Below the pieces are notes generated by a model. That model did not search any database. It was not told the DNA's origin and saw only the letters and a list, made by a program, of their open reading frames with translations. Made by a program: the position numbers and the translations under genes. Positions 30,426 through 40,349 of a stretch of DNA of 64,000 nt are shown one piece after another. Source of the stretch: HOT-345 sp963531535. Its GTDB lineage: Bacteria > Patescibacteriota > Gracilibacteria > Absconditabacterales > Absconditicoccaceae. Position 1 is the stretch's first letter. Each line of letters opens with the position of its first letter. The stretch spans positions 1-64,000 of the forward strand of contig CAUSGX010000003.1 of assembly GCA_963531535.1 (NCBI GenBank), written 5' to 3'.

Positions 30426-31103
30426 ATGAAAACAAGTATTTTGCTTGTAGAAGATAATCAAACTATAGGTCAGAATATTCAAAAGTACTTAGAATTAGAA
30501 GGGTATTCTGTTTTGTGGGTGCAGAACTGATCATACGCAAAAGAGGTTGTTAAACATCAGGAGTTTGATCTAGTTTTGCTTGATCTAATGCTGCCTGGAA
30601 CCGATGGTCTTGTTATTGCAAAGACGATTAAACAGCATCAGGAGCAGACTCGTATCTTGATGATGACAGCAAAGGGGCAGCTAGAAGATAAACTTGAAGG
30701 ATTCGACGTCTGAGCTGATGATTATTTAGTTAAGCCTTTTGATTTGGAAGAACTTGTTGCTAGAATTGAGGCTTTACTCAGAAGATCTGTGCAAAAAGAT
30801 GTTGTGAGTTACGGAGTTCTTACCTTGGATAACTTGCAGAAAAAAATATTTAAAAGTTGAGAAGAAATCAAGCTTTCCCTCAAAGAGTTTCAGATTTTGG
30901 AACTTTTGATCCGTAATAAGGGCATGGCGCTCTCAAGATTAGATATTATTGAGGAAATTTGGGGTTGAGATGCGGGATTTGAGGAGGATGGGAAGCTTGA
31001 TGTGTATCTTTCTACCATCAGAAGAAAAATCTGAAAAGAAATGATTGAAACGATCAAGGGCTATGGATACAGATTGATATCAGATAAAGATAGTAGTGAA
31101 TAA
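30426..31103 (+). CDS. OmpR-family response regulator
   Basis: A 225-residue response regulator. Receiver domain: SILLVEDNQTIG, phospho-acceptor Asp about residue 53 in LVLLDLMLPGTDG, MMTAKG and DDYLVKPFDLEEL. DNA-binding winged helix of the OmpR type: LTLDNLQKKIF, LSLKEFQILELLI, RLDIIEEIWG, VDVYLSTIRRKIG and a final IKGYGYRL. Six UGA-Gly codons are at family-consistent positions. It is translated with the kinase (2-nt gap). A TTTAAG direct repeat spaced 11 bp, typical of OmpR-family sites, lies just downstream. Confidence 0.9.
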
Positions 31104-31117
31104 CTACTATTTTTTGA

Positions 31118-31149
31118 TTTAAGATTAATTTAAGGTATATGGATATACT
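31118..31149 (+). promoter_or_regulatory. candidate response-regulator site and promoter
   Basis: TTTAAG (31118-31123) repeated at 31129-31134, an 11-bp period matching one helical turn, then 9 bp and a -10 TATACT (31144-31149). OmpR-family regulators bind such tandem half-sites in place of a -35. Target gene would be the secreted CpxP/Spy-like protein at 31214. Confidence 0.45.
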
Positions 31150-31213
31150 CGCCGGCGTTCATTTGAGAGTTATGGCTCTGTAGTTGGACTTTTATCTACT
31201 AAAATTGTAGAGA

Positions 31214-31987
31214 ATGAAATTGAAAAATAAGTTTGTTGTTTCAGTATTTGCATTTTCCTGCTTTGCTGTGACTGGTAGTGGTGTTTTTGCCAGTGGTCAA
31301 GCTACGCAGTCAAGTATTCCTTTATTGCCAGAGATTGTAAATGATGCGCAGTTAGAGTGATCTTTTTTGCCGTCTATAGTAAAAAAACTTCCATTCAAAA
31401 ATTTAGGTCTCAGCCCAGATCAAAAGCGTCATTTTGAAGAGTTATGGACAGCGTTCAAGCTTGTACAAAAACAGATGATTGAAAAAATGCAGCAGGCAGC
31501 TACCTTACAAGAAAAGGAATCTTTGAGAATTGAACGAGATGAAAGGCAGATAGACTTTCAAAGTCAGCTTTTAGCTTTTTTGCCAGAGCAATACAAAAAT
31601 CAGCTGAAAGAACTCTCGGCTACTAAATTGAAAAAGAGCAAGGAGACAGAAGAAACAGATACTAATTCTACCAACTGAGAAGAGGGCTATGGTTTTCTGC
31701 GGTCTCTTTTAGATCAAAATGGACTAACTTCTGAGCAAAAATATGAAATCAGGATTTTGGAGATGAAAAAACAGAAAGCTATGCAAGAGCTAGTTCAAAA
31801 AATAGCTTCTCTGAGTAAATCAGAGATGACCACCTTAGAACAAGAGATTGAGCAGGTAAATACAGAGTTCCTCACCGCACTTAAAAAATATATTTCTGAG
31901 GATAAACTCCAGAAATATTTAGAGTTCCTCTGAGAAATTCAACAGCGAAACTCAAAAGTAAAGACAAAACCTGTTCAATCTTCTTAG
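31214..31987 (+). CDS. secreted CpxP/Spy-like protein
   Basis: A 257-residue secreted protein: signal peptide of about 27 residues (KFVVSVFAFSCFAVTGSGVFA), then a helical mature part with two LTxxQ-like segments: LGLSPDQKRHFEELW and NGLTSEQKYEIRILEMK. LTxxQ motifs mark CpxP/Spy-family periplasmic proteins that sense or chaperone unfolded proteins. Position after the two-component genes and the tandem-repeat promoter fits a feedback partner of the kinase. One internal UGA at the mature start and two later. The assignment is by motif only. Confidence 0.58.
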
Positions 31988-32098
31988 GTTTTGGCTCAGA
32001 CGATGGGTTAGAAAGAAGAAAAATTATTACAAGAAGGGAGAGAAATCAGATATTCTCTTTTTTCTGTTTTATTGATCGTTTTGCCTCCGTCTATCTAC

Positions 32099-32126
32099 TT
32101 GACTTTCTATGGGAATTAGATATACT
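32099..32126 (+). promoter_or_regulatory. promoter of wecG/tagA-like gene
   Basis: TTGACT (32099-32104), 16 bp, TATACT (32121-32126); 43 bp before the start codon. Confidence 0.6.
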
Positions 32127-32169
32127 ACTGTTCCTATGTTAAAAAAATGCTTTTATTTTAGCAATTTTC

Positions 32170-32988
32170 ATGCAGAGCATCTTGGATAAACTCTATGATA
32201 AAACCAGAGATGATGCAATCTCTGAAATTTTGTCCCTCTACGACCAAGGAGAAGCCGTTGTTGTAAATTTTCTCTACTTCGCAGTGATTGCCTCTCAAAA
32301 TCTTTTTGAGGATGGAGAAAAAACTGAAAAAGAGAAAGAATACAAAAAAATCCTCTTAAAATCAGATTTCTTACTACCTGATGGGATCGCACTTCAGCTT
32401 TTTTATGCCTTTGCCCGCCTCTGTAGAAAGGTAAAATCTCCTCATCCTTATTGGCTTAAGAATCTCAACGGAACAGATTTTGTGCCATATTTTCTCTCAG
32501 ATCTCAAGAAAAAATACTGAAGTCAGAAAATTTGTCTACTTTTGTACTGAACTCGTCCTGAGTATCTCCAAAAAGCTGAGGATACTCTGAAATTTCAGTG
32601 ATATAATGTGATTTATTCTCAAGATGGATATTCAGATTTTGACTGGGAAAAGGCAGATGCTGCACTTGAGGAATATCAAGATACAATCAATGTTTTGCTA
32701 GTTGCAAGATCAACGCCAAAAATCCCTCTTCAGGAACTCTGGACGAGTAGAAATTATCAAAAAATCCAGCAGAGGAAGCTTCTTGTCTTCAATACTTGAG
32801 GACTGCTTGACTTTATTGCAAAAGTCCAATCAAGAGCTCCAAAGCTCTGGAGAATCCTAAAACTTGAGCGACTTTATAGACTGATCACAGATCCAAAAAG
32901 AAATCTGAAAAAAGTCGCAAATTCCTTCCTCCTTTTCCCTTATCTGTTTAAGTATTGTCTTTTTTGAGGAGCGAAAAAGTCCTCGTAA
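32170..32988 (+). CDS. WecG/TagA/CpsF family glycosyltransferase
   Basis: A 272-residue GT26-type transferase, adding a sugar to a lipid-linked intermediate in teichoic-acid, O-antigen or exopolysaccharide synthesis. Seen: VVVNFLYFAVI, FLLPDGIALQ with the catalytic-region Asp, NGTDFVPYFL, LLLYGTRPEYLQKAE, TINVLLVARSTPKIPLQELW (family: G-x-PkQE-W) and the C-terminal GGLLDFIAKVQSRAPKLWRILKLERLYRLITDPKR. UGA-Gly codons at conserved sites such as LLLYGT. Fits the pathway of the WbaP- and O-antigen ligase-like proteins. A copy of the dispersed element encodes LKSDFLLP. Confidence 0.85.
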
Positions 32989-33002
32989 TTTTTTCAGAAA
33001 GA

Positions 33003-33035
33003 ACCCTTTTTTACTATTCTAAAAGGGCTTTTTTA
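33003..33035 (+). terminator. terminator after glycosyltransferase
   Basis: Stem CCCTTTT (33004-33010) / AAAAGGG (33021-33027) followed by a T run. Confidence 0.8.
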
Positions 33036-33056
33036 TTTATCTGTGAAGTGTAAACT

Positions 33057-33857
33057 ATGCTTCAAAAACTCCGTAAAACAAAATATCTCTTTCGAAAAAT
33101 CTGTTGATTTCTCTTTTGAGGATTAGCAGTTATTATTTTAAGTATTAGGATTTTTTGAGGCTATATTCCGATGATGCGGTTTATCTCTCATCTCTTACCC
33201 TATCATGATTTTTATGGTAACGGATTTTTTTCTACCAGGTGGCTTCATACGAGGACAGAGGCACAATACTATTCACCACGAAATCCGACAGACGAGCCAT
33301 GGTGTACTTTTGAACCTCCAGTTTTCCCGTCCCTTGGTAAGATACTAGATCATCCGAGTTACCAAGACCTTGCCTTTGATACTCCAATAAATACCAATAA
33401 GGACCATAGATTTTTTAAGCTTGCTTTGACGCAGGAAGAATTCTATCAGTCGGTTTTTATTGTTGACTCTGGAAGATACAAAATAGAACCGCTAAAAATC
33501 GCTGTATTTGAAGAGGAGTGGTGAGGATGATATCGCCCGCGTCGCCCCTCAGGTTTTGTCTATTTTAAGACAGATTCTAATTCAGAAGATTTCTTTGAAC
33601 AAATTGACTACTCAGATAGAGAGCATTGAACAGTCTATTCCAAAACAGGTATCGAACGCGGAAGTATCATGACTTGCTTCAATAATAGATATTCTACTTG
33701 AGAACTTGCAATCATCCCGGTTGATAATTTGTATGGACAGAGATTAAGCAAACAGCATCGCTTTTTCGCAGAGCAAAAGATTTATGTTTTGTTTTATATG
33801 CCAGAAAATATCCAATTCACGGTCAAAAAAGAAAAAAATCAGATTCCTTTTCTCTAA
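33057..33857 (+). CDS. hypothetical membrane-anchored protein
   Basis: A 266-residue protein. A single N-terminal membrane helix (residues 15-35, ICGFLFGGLAVIILSIRIFG) is followed by an extracytoplasmic or cytosolic globular domain rich in Phe, Tyr and Arg (YHDFYGNGFFSTRWLHTRTEAQYY...). Six UGA-Gly codons. No family is recognised. The stop is directly preceded by EKNQIPFL, which is a copy of the dispersed element (33837-33845). It is separated from the next gene by about 200 nt containing a tiny Lys-rich ORF and no clear element. Confidence 0.6.
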
Positions 33858-34058
33858 TTTTTCAAAACCTTTTATGCTCAGAGTTTTCTCATATTGACAT
33901 AAAATTTGCTTCGTTTACTCTAAAATTTCTCTTCAAAAAAGTCCTCTTTCTCTTGATTTTTCCTCTTGTTTTGCTATTAACAAAGAAGTAGACTTCTATG
34001 AAAAAAATAAAAGGTAAAAGAGGAGAAGGTCAGCTTTTTTAGTTTTTAGAATTGGGAG

Positions 34059-36167
34059 ATGAGACCGGTATATGCTGCTTTGGAGTATTCAGATGCTGAG
34101 AGAATTTATAAAGTGAGTGAAACCTTAGATAATGGCTTGCTCTTAGATATTTATATTCAGCTTCATTCTGAGAAATTCTTGGAATATCAAAAGGAAATTT
34201 TACAAGAATTTGTCGCTGATTTTCTAGATAAGACCAAGGATCAACCTCTAACGTCAAAAGAAATTGAGCAGCTTCTAGAGTCAGAACTCCAAAAACTTAA
34301 CGCAAAATTTCAATCTTTCGCAGATAAACTTCGCGATGTTCCAAAGTGTGATTTAAGAGGATATGTACAGGTTATTGTTGATCAGGCGGTTAAAACCTGG
34401 ATGATTGGAAAAACGACTCTGATGATCTTCCGTAATGAAAAAGTTTATTCAGTTTTAGAAAATTCATATCAAGAACAAACTAATATTGATCAGTTTTCTG
34501 ACTTTATTGGAGGAGAGATTGAGAGGGGAGATGTATTTATGTATGCAGGAACAAAGCTCTCTGATATCCTAGATCAGCAGGACCTTGATGAACTTCAACA
34601 GGTCTTGAGCAATGAAAATGCGGCAGCAATGCTTGATGTACTTGGAGATATTCTTGGGGCAAGAGTTGAAAAATCTCAAATCTGATTTTTATCTTCTTTT
34701 AGTATTACAGGTATTGACCTTTCAAGAACTGTTTCTTCAAAAAGAGGAGGGAAACTCACGGCTCTTGCTTCAAAATATACTTCAAAAGTGTTTTGAAAGG
34801 TTAATCTTTGAGCTTTCAGCCAGAAAGCAAGACAGTATTTGAGAGGGAATATGGGGTATTATTTAATGGCTTGAGGACTAGGAGTTGTAATACTTTTCTT
34901 GGGATATGCGGTGCTTTCTCAGCTCAGAGGTGGAACACAAAGTGTAAGTTATACAACTGCCACTTGATGAACTGCAACATTGACGTTGGACCAGATCAAG
35001 ACAGATATTCTAGCATTTGAAACGCTTGATCCTAATAGCGATGAAAAGTCGGTAAAGTATAGTGAGATTCTTCAGAAATTGAATCTTTTGGAGACTCAAG
35101 GACTTTGGCCGGAAGATGTGAAGATTCTTAAAGACTCTTTAAATTCCAAATATGAACAGTGATTTAATGTCATAACCATTAAGTCTTTGGCTCAATTTGA
35201 TGATGATAAAACAGGAAGAAAAGCCTGACTACTTACCTTCTCTGAAACTGAAAAGGCAAAGCTCTGAACACCTATCAGTGTAAATGTTGCCTCTCAAATT
35301 AATATTTGAGGTAAGCTTTGAGCTTTGCTAGGTAGTGTAAATGAAAATACTAGAGGAACTCTTGTTGAGTATAATGTGGGTTCTGACGCTAAAGATTGTA
35401 GTTTAAGTTTGAGTAAAAAGGGACTCTTTTGTTATACCGCAGGAGGAGAGCTCTTCTTCGTCTCAAAGACTGGTATTGAGACTATGGAGACAACTGATGG
35501 TGAGCGATCAACAAAAGATATTGGAGGAATCGGTACCTACAATAAAACAAGTATCTATCTTTTCCAGCATTCACCTGCCAATTTTGCATCTGTATTTCTA
35601 ACTAGATATATCAATATCGCTGGTTCTGAATCAAAATATAAAAACGGTCAAAATTATACTGTTTTGACAGCTTCTGGAGCAAGTCTGCCTAGTCAGATGG
35701 AGGGATTTGCGATTGATGGAAACTTTATGGCACGATGAGATGGTGCTTTGTATCAGTTCTGGAGAAGCTCAAATGTTTCTTCTAGACTTGACTATCGTCA
35801 GGTGCCTATCGTTTGAGGAGATAAGGTTTCTTCAACTTATTCAAATAATGTGAAGGTTTTGGTAAATAGTGCTTCTCCTTATATTTTCCTTTTTGATAGA
35901 GATAATCAGACCTTCACCGTTTATGAATCAAGTCCATCAAAGATAAATGATAATTATAAGACTTCATTCAAACTTTACTATATGTTCAGATTTAAGTTTG
36001 ATTTGTCTGCGACAAATGCTCGTGTAGTTGATGTGGCAGTGCCAGAGGGCACAAATGATAGGCCAGAACTCTATATTTTGACTACTGATGGACTTAACAA
36101 AGTTAATCTCTACGAATTTATTGACTCGCTCAAAGCTCAGAAATCACTAAAAGCGGTGACAGAGTAA
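34059..36167 (+). CDS. bitopic protein with PP2C-like domain and beta-rich outer domain
   Basis: One 702-residue frame. Residues 1-210 look like a degenerate PP2C/PPM phosphatase (VYAALEYSDAERIY, GKTTLMIFRNEKVYSVLE, GEIERGDVFMYAGTKLSDIL), without the full metal-binding Asp set. A membrane helix is at about 265-288 (YYLMAGGLGVVILFLGYAVL). The rest is repetitive beta sequence with an acidic DxDDDKTG and blade-like phrases (GLFCYTAGGELFFVSKTGIET; RPELYILTTDGLNKVNLYEF), suggesting a propeller-type outer domain. Ten or so UGA-Gly codons. Could transmit an outside signal to an inside phosphatase-like domain; this is inference. Confidence 0.55.
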
Positions 36168-36389
36168 TAGAAAAACAAAAAAATCTGATTTTAGCCTCTC
36201 ACTGTGCTCAAAATGCTAGAATGATAATAAATACTTTTGAGAACTTCTATTCTAGATTGAGTTTTATGAGTATCTTCACTCAAAATACGGGATAAAAAGC
36301 AAAAATCAGATTTTTTTCTTGGAGATTATCTAGTTGCTGTAATCAAATTTAAAATCTGTGAAGTTGATTTATACTCTTTATTATGTTAA
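36168..36389. other. non-coding region flanked by dispersed elements
   Basis: No gene. Two oppositely oriented copies of the AATCWGATT element (36182-36190 and 36304-36312) enclose about 110 nt that can fold: CTAGAAT pairs with ATTCTAG and TTTTGAG with CTCAAAA. Could be a terminator region or a small structured RNA. It ends at the alaS start. Confidence 0.35.
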
Positions 36390-37976
36390 ATGAAACCATT
36401 AAAAGCTCAAGAAATTAGAGAAAAACGACACAATTTTTGGCTCAGTAAACAGCACGAGCACCTGCCAGAAGCCTCTCTAATCGCAGACAAGGACTCAACA
36501 GCCCTTTTTAATGTTGCGGGAATGCAGCCTCTTATCCCTTATCTTGCTGGTAAGAAGCATCCTTTGGGAACAAGGCTTTTTAATATTCAAAAATGTGTGA
36601 GAACTGTTGATATTGATGAAGTGGGGGATAATTCTCATCTGACTTTTTTTGAGATGATGGGAAACTGGTCGCTGTGAGAATACTTTAAAAAAGAAGCCGT
36701 TCAGCGAAGTTATGAATTTCTTGTTCATGTGCTAGAGTTTGATCCTCGTAAGCTAGCGGTAACTGTTTTTGAGGGAAATGCTGATGCACCGAGAGATGAG
36801 TTTACTGCTCAGGCTTGGGAAGAAGCTGGTATTCCAAAGGAGAGAATCTCCTTCCTCGATGCAAGCAATAATCGATGGAGTCCTGGTCCTGTAGGACCTT
36901 GTGGATCAGATACTGAGATTTTTTACCGAGTGGGAAATTCAGAATTCCCTCCTGAGTGAAGCAATGTTGCAACTGATGAGGATAACTGGCTCGAGATCTG
37001 GAATAACGTGTTTATGGAGTTTTATAGAGATGAAAAAGGGGAACTAACAAAACTCTCACAGCACAATGTTGATACTGGAATGGGATTTGAGAGAATGTGT
37101 AAGGTGATGCAGAATAAGGAATCCGTCTATGAAACTGATCTTTTCACTCCATTCTTGGAGATGCTAGAAAAAAATACAGGACTTTCCTATGAGGACAATA
37201 AGAGAAGATTTAGAATTATTGCTGATCATCTGAGAACAAGTTTTATGCTCATCAATGACGGTTTGACGCCATCAAATCTCGGAGCAGGTTATGTTTTGAG
37301 AATGATTATTAGAAGAGCATATTATAATCTTTTCTTGCTCAAAAAGTTCTCTCAGAGTGATCTTGGACTCTTTGTTTCAAAGGCATTGGAAGCATTTAAG
37401 GGGCTTCGCGAATTTGATGAATTGACGATAAAAAGAGTTCTCTTGGCTGAGATTGCTCAGTTTGAAAAGACGCTTGCTAATGGAGAAAAAAATCTGAATG
37501 ATTTTCTCAATAAGCTTGAAGCTCAAGGAGAAAAAGTGCTTTGATGAGGTCAGACTTTTATGCTTTATGATACCTATGGTTTCCCACTTGAGATAACTAA
37601 GGAAATCGCAGCAGAAAGGTGATTTGATGTTGATGTTGAAGGATTTCAGAAGGCTCTAGAAGAAGCAAGAGAAAGATCAAGAACCTCAGGAAAAGAGTTC
37701 TTTCAGAAGGGAACTGATTGGTCAAAGTATTTGGAGGGAATTCCGACAACAACTTTTACTGGATATGATAGTCTTGAATTGGAAAATATGAAACTTCTGA
37801 AAGATATCCAAACTGAAGATGGACAAAGAGTCTTAATCTTTGATAAAACGCCGTTCTATCCAGAGATGTGAGGTCAAGTGTGAGATTCTGGAACGCTCAT
37901 TCTTGATAGTGGAGAAAAACTTCATCTGGTTGGAACCCAGAAAGTCGCAGGTGTAATCTTGCATTTTGTGGGATAG
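36390..37976 (+). CDS. alaS: alanyl-tRNA synthetase, short form
   Basis: A 528-residue AlaRS carrying the aminoacylation domain only. Seen: REKRHNFWLSKQHEHLP, NVAGMQPLIPYLAG, RTVDIDEVGDNSHLTFFEMMGNWSL-G-EYFKKEA, PGPVGPCGSDTEIFYR, WLEIWNNVFMEFYR, QHNVDTGMGFERM and the tRNA-recognition region to DKTPFYPEMGGQVGDSGTL. It stops 50 residues into the editing-domain beta-barrel at a TAG and lacks the HxxxH editing site and the C-Ala domain, which normally bring the protein to about 870 residues. A terminator follows, so truncation is not from the window. Six UGA-Gly codons. Confidence 0.9.
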
Positions 37977-37989
37977 TATCCAAAAAAAT

Positions 37990-38022
37990 AAAAAGCTGAT
38001 CAAACTCAAAGATCAGTTTTTT
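37990..38022 (+). terminator. terminator after alaS
   Basis: Stem CTGATC (37996-38001) / GATCAG (38011-38016) followed by TTTTTT. Confidence 0.75.
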
Positions 38023-38082
38023 CTTTTGAAAATAAAAAAGAGATTACTATACTCTAAAAAACTTTATTCCCATATTCTTCGT

Positions 38083-38676
38083 ATGCAAATTACCTCGCTT
38101 TCTTTTCTTAAATCTGCTTCTAAAGTGGCAGAATGTCCTCCTGTTTCTTTGCCAGAATTTGCGGTGATTGGGAGATCAAATGTTGGAAAATCAACGCTGA
38201 TCAATATGCTAATGAATCAGACTATCGCAAAGTCTTCAGATAAGCCTGGAAAGACGCAGCTGATAAATTATTTTCTTGTCAATGAAAACTGGTATTTTGT
38301 TGATTTACCTGGATATGGTTATGCAAAAGCTAGCTTAGAATCTAGAAGGAAGCGAATTAATGAGACATATGAGTATTTTCTCCAGAGGAAGCCATATATT
38401 TTTGTTTTGGTTGATGGATCGATTCCTCCTCAGAAGATTGATCTAGAATTTATTGCCGCGCTAGAGGAGGAGAAACTCAGCTATGCACTGATTATTACTA
38501 AGGCAGACAAGGCTAACCAAAAAACGCTCAGCCAAAATACTAAACTTCTCAGGCAGCAACTTCAAAAGATTACAAAAAAAATGCCTGAAATAATCCTTTC
38601 TTCTTCCGTTAAAAAAACAGGAAGAAATCAGATTTTAGATCTTATAGAGGCTAAGATCGCTGAAAAAATGATTTAA
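38083..38676 (+). CDS. engB: ribosome biogenesis GTPase EngB (YsxC/YihA)
   Basis: A 197-residue GTPase of the EngB family, acting in large-subunit assembly. G1 GRSNVGKSTLIN, G2 TDKPGKTQ-like SSDKPGKTQLINYF, G3 VDLPGYGYAKA, G4 TKADK, G5-region SSSVKKTGRN. ATG 38083 matches the family start; a reading from 37966 crosses the terminator and was not used. No UGA codons. The dispersed element (38626-38634) encodes GRNQILDLI at the C-terminal helix. Stop is TAA; another copy (38675-38683) overlaps the stop. Confidence 0.93.
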   Translation: MQITSLSFLKSASKVAECPPVSLPEFAVIGRSNVGKSTLINMLMNQTIAKSSDKPGKTQLINYFLVNENWYFVDLPGYGYAKASLESRRKRINETYEYFLQRKPYIFVLVDGSIPPQKIDLEFIAALEEEKLSYALIITKADKANQKTLSQNTKLLRQQLQKITKKMPEIILSSSVKKTGRNQILDLIEAKIAEKMI

Positions 38677-38758
38677 TCAGATTTCTCTTGTTTTTTTCTA
38701 TTAAATAACTATTATCACTATTTCAAGATAGGTGCTATTTTATTCAAAACAAAGAAAA

Positions 38759-39829
38759 ATGGACTTTGACCCAAAAAAAAATTATTATGAAATATTAGGT
38801 GTAAGTGAGAATGCAACCGCTGATGAAATCAAGAAAACCTTTAGAAAAGAAGCGGTAAAACACCATCCAGATCGCTGATGATCAAAAGAAAAATTTCAGG
38901 AAATTAACGAAGCATATCAGATTCTTTCTGATGAACAAAAAAGACAACAATATGATATGTATAGAAAAGGTGGATTCTGAGGAGGTGCTTGAGGTTTTGA
39001 TTTCTGAGGATTTGGCTGAGGTGGAGCTCAGTTTGATTTTTGAGATATTGGAGATTTGCTCGGAGGTATGTTTTGAGGATTTTGAGGTGGATCTAGAGCG
39101 AGAAGAAAAACCAAATGAGATGATCTTGAAAAACATATTGAAATCAGCTTTGAGGAAGCATATCTTGGAGTTAAAAAGAAGATTTCTTATACTAGAAATG
39201 TAAAAACTGAATGAGTTACTGAAGAAACTTGTACACACTGTAATGGAACAGGAAAAGTAGTTCAACAGGTTCAATCTTTTATGGGAGTAATGCAGACGCA
39301 GGTTGCTTGTCCTGAGTGTGGAGGAACTTGAAAAATCTATAAAAAAGATGGTAAAGTGCTTGGAAATGGTGGACTAGAAGCTAAAAAAGAAATCCTTGAG
39401 CTCAATATCCCAGCAGGTATCAAGTCTGAGAGCTATCTAAAGTATGCAGAAAAGGGAGATGAAGCATTTTGAGGGCTTCCTACTGGAGATTTATATGTTA
39501 AGATTTTTGTTGCAGAAAGTTCTAAATATCAGAGGAGGGGAGACGATCTTTGGGTAAAAGCTGAGGTTTCGCTTTTTGATCTTGTGCTTGGAGGTGAGGT
39601 TGAAGTGCCTCATCCAGAGTGAAAAACTAAGGTTAAAATACCGAAAGGAACTCAAATCTGACAAAAGATTCGCATTGCAGGAAAATGATTTGGTGAGAAG
39701 TGACTTTTCTCTCGTAGAGGAGATCTTATTTTAGAGCCAACGATTCATATTCCTAAAAAACTTTCAAAAGAACAGGAAAAACTACGAAAATCTCTCAAAG
39801 AGACCTCAACAGGAAAAGAATCTGATTAA
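38759..39829 (+). CDS. dnaJ: chaperone DnaJ with two CxxCxGxG motifs
   Basis: A 356-residue type I DnaJ, the Hsp70 co-chaperone. J domain: NYYEILGVSENATADEIKKTF, HPD in HHPDR-G-G-SKEKFQEINEAY. The G/F region is coded largely by UGA: I count 17 in-frame UGA codons in the gene, all at Gly-compatible sites. The zinc region has only two CxxCxGxG motifs (CTHCNGTGKV, CPECGGTGKI) instead of four, so one zinc site instead of two. C-terminal domain: ILELNIPAGIKS, GDLYVKIFVAE. Stop TAA lies inside a copy of the dispersed element. Confidence 0.93.
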
Positions 39830-39843
39830 GTTCAGATTTTTTT
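39819..39843 (+). terminator. terminator overlapping the dnaJ stop
   Basis: AATCTGA (39819-39825) pairs with TCAGATT (39833-39839), then a T run. Both arms are the dispersed element, and the dnaJ TAA (39827-39829) lies in the loop. On the other strand it also ends the convergent gene. Confidence 0.6.
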
Positions 39844-39854
39844 CTTTTTTTAGT

Positions 39855-40157
39855 TTATTCCTTAAAATTTTTGATCTCTTTGAGCTTTCCAAGCTTGATT
39901 TTATAGCAAAGTTTACCTTCATGAACTTCTTCTCCAATAACTCCTCAGAACTCATATATGGCAACTGGTGAATTGGGTTGGTAGCCATTTTTTATATGAA
40001 TCTCCTCAAAGTATTTCGGTTCTCCTTTCTTATTTAATAGTCTTGAGGTCCGAAAAGGTTTTACTTCTCTATATTTATAGGCGATTTCCCCTTTTGCGAG
40101 TTTCCTGAAGCCTATATTGCAGATTCTCAGGGTAAGAATTGGTGTTGTTCAAGGCAT
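39855..40157 (-). CDS. small protein, possibly ASCH/EVE-like
   Basis: A 100-residue protein: MP-G-TTPILTLRICNIGFRKLAKGEIAYKYREVKPFRTSRLL, then QPNSPVAIYEFGGVIGEEVHEGKLCYKIKLGKLKEI. The pattern (a Gly/Lys-rich start, YREVKPFRTSRL, xIKLGKL at the end) resembles ASCH-type RNA-binding proteins, which act with RNA processing or stress; the match is only by eye. Two UGA-Gly codons. Convergent with dnaJ. Start ATG 40157; the reading 39806-39988 on the same strand in another frame was not used. Confidence 0.5.
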
Positions 40158-40349
40158 CTCTCTATCTTATGATTTTATAGAGGTAAAAAAATCTGGTTTA
40201 TTTTTATTTTTTTCTTTTGCTTTGTAAAGGAAATCTGATAGCGTATGGTTAGCATAGTTGGGAGAAAAAATGTTGTATTTGCTCTTAAAATCTTTATTCT
40301 AGACTGTATAAGATGAAAAATCAGCTTTTATTTTTTATACTTATGCATA

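Noticed and set aside
38882..39274. Ser/Phe-rich minus-strand ORF over dnaJ
   Set aside because: Antisense shadow of the UGA-rich G/F region.
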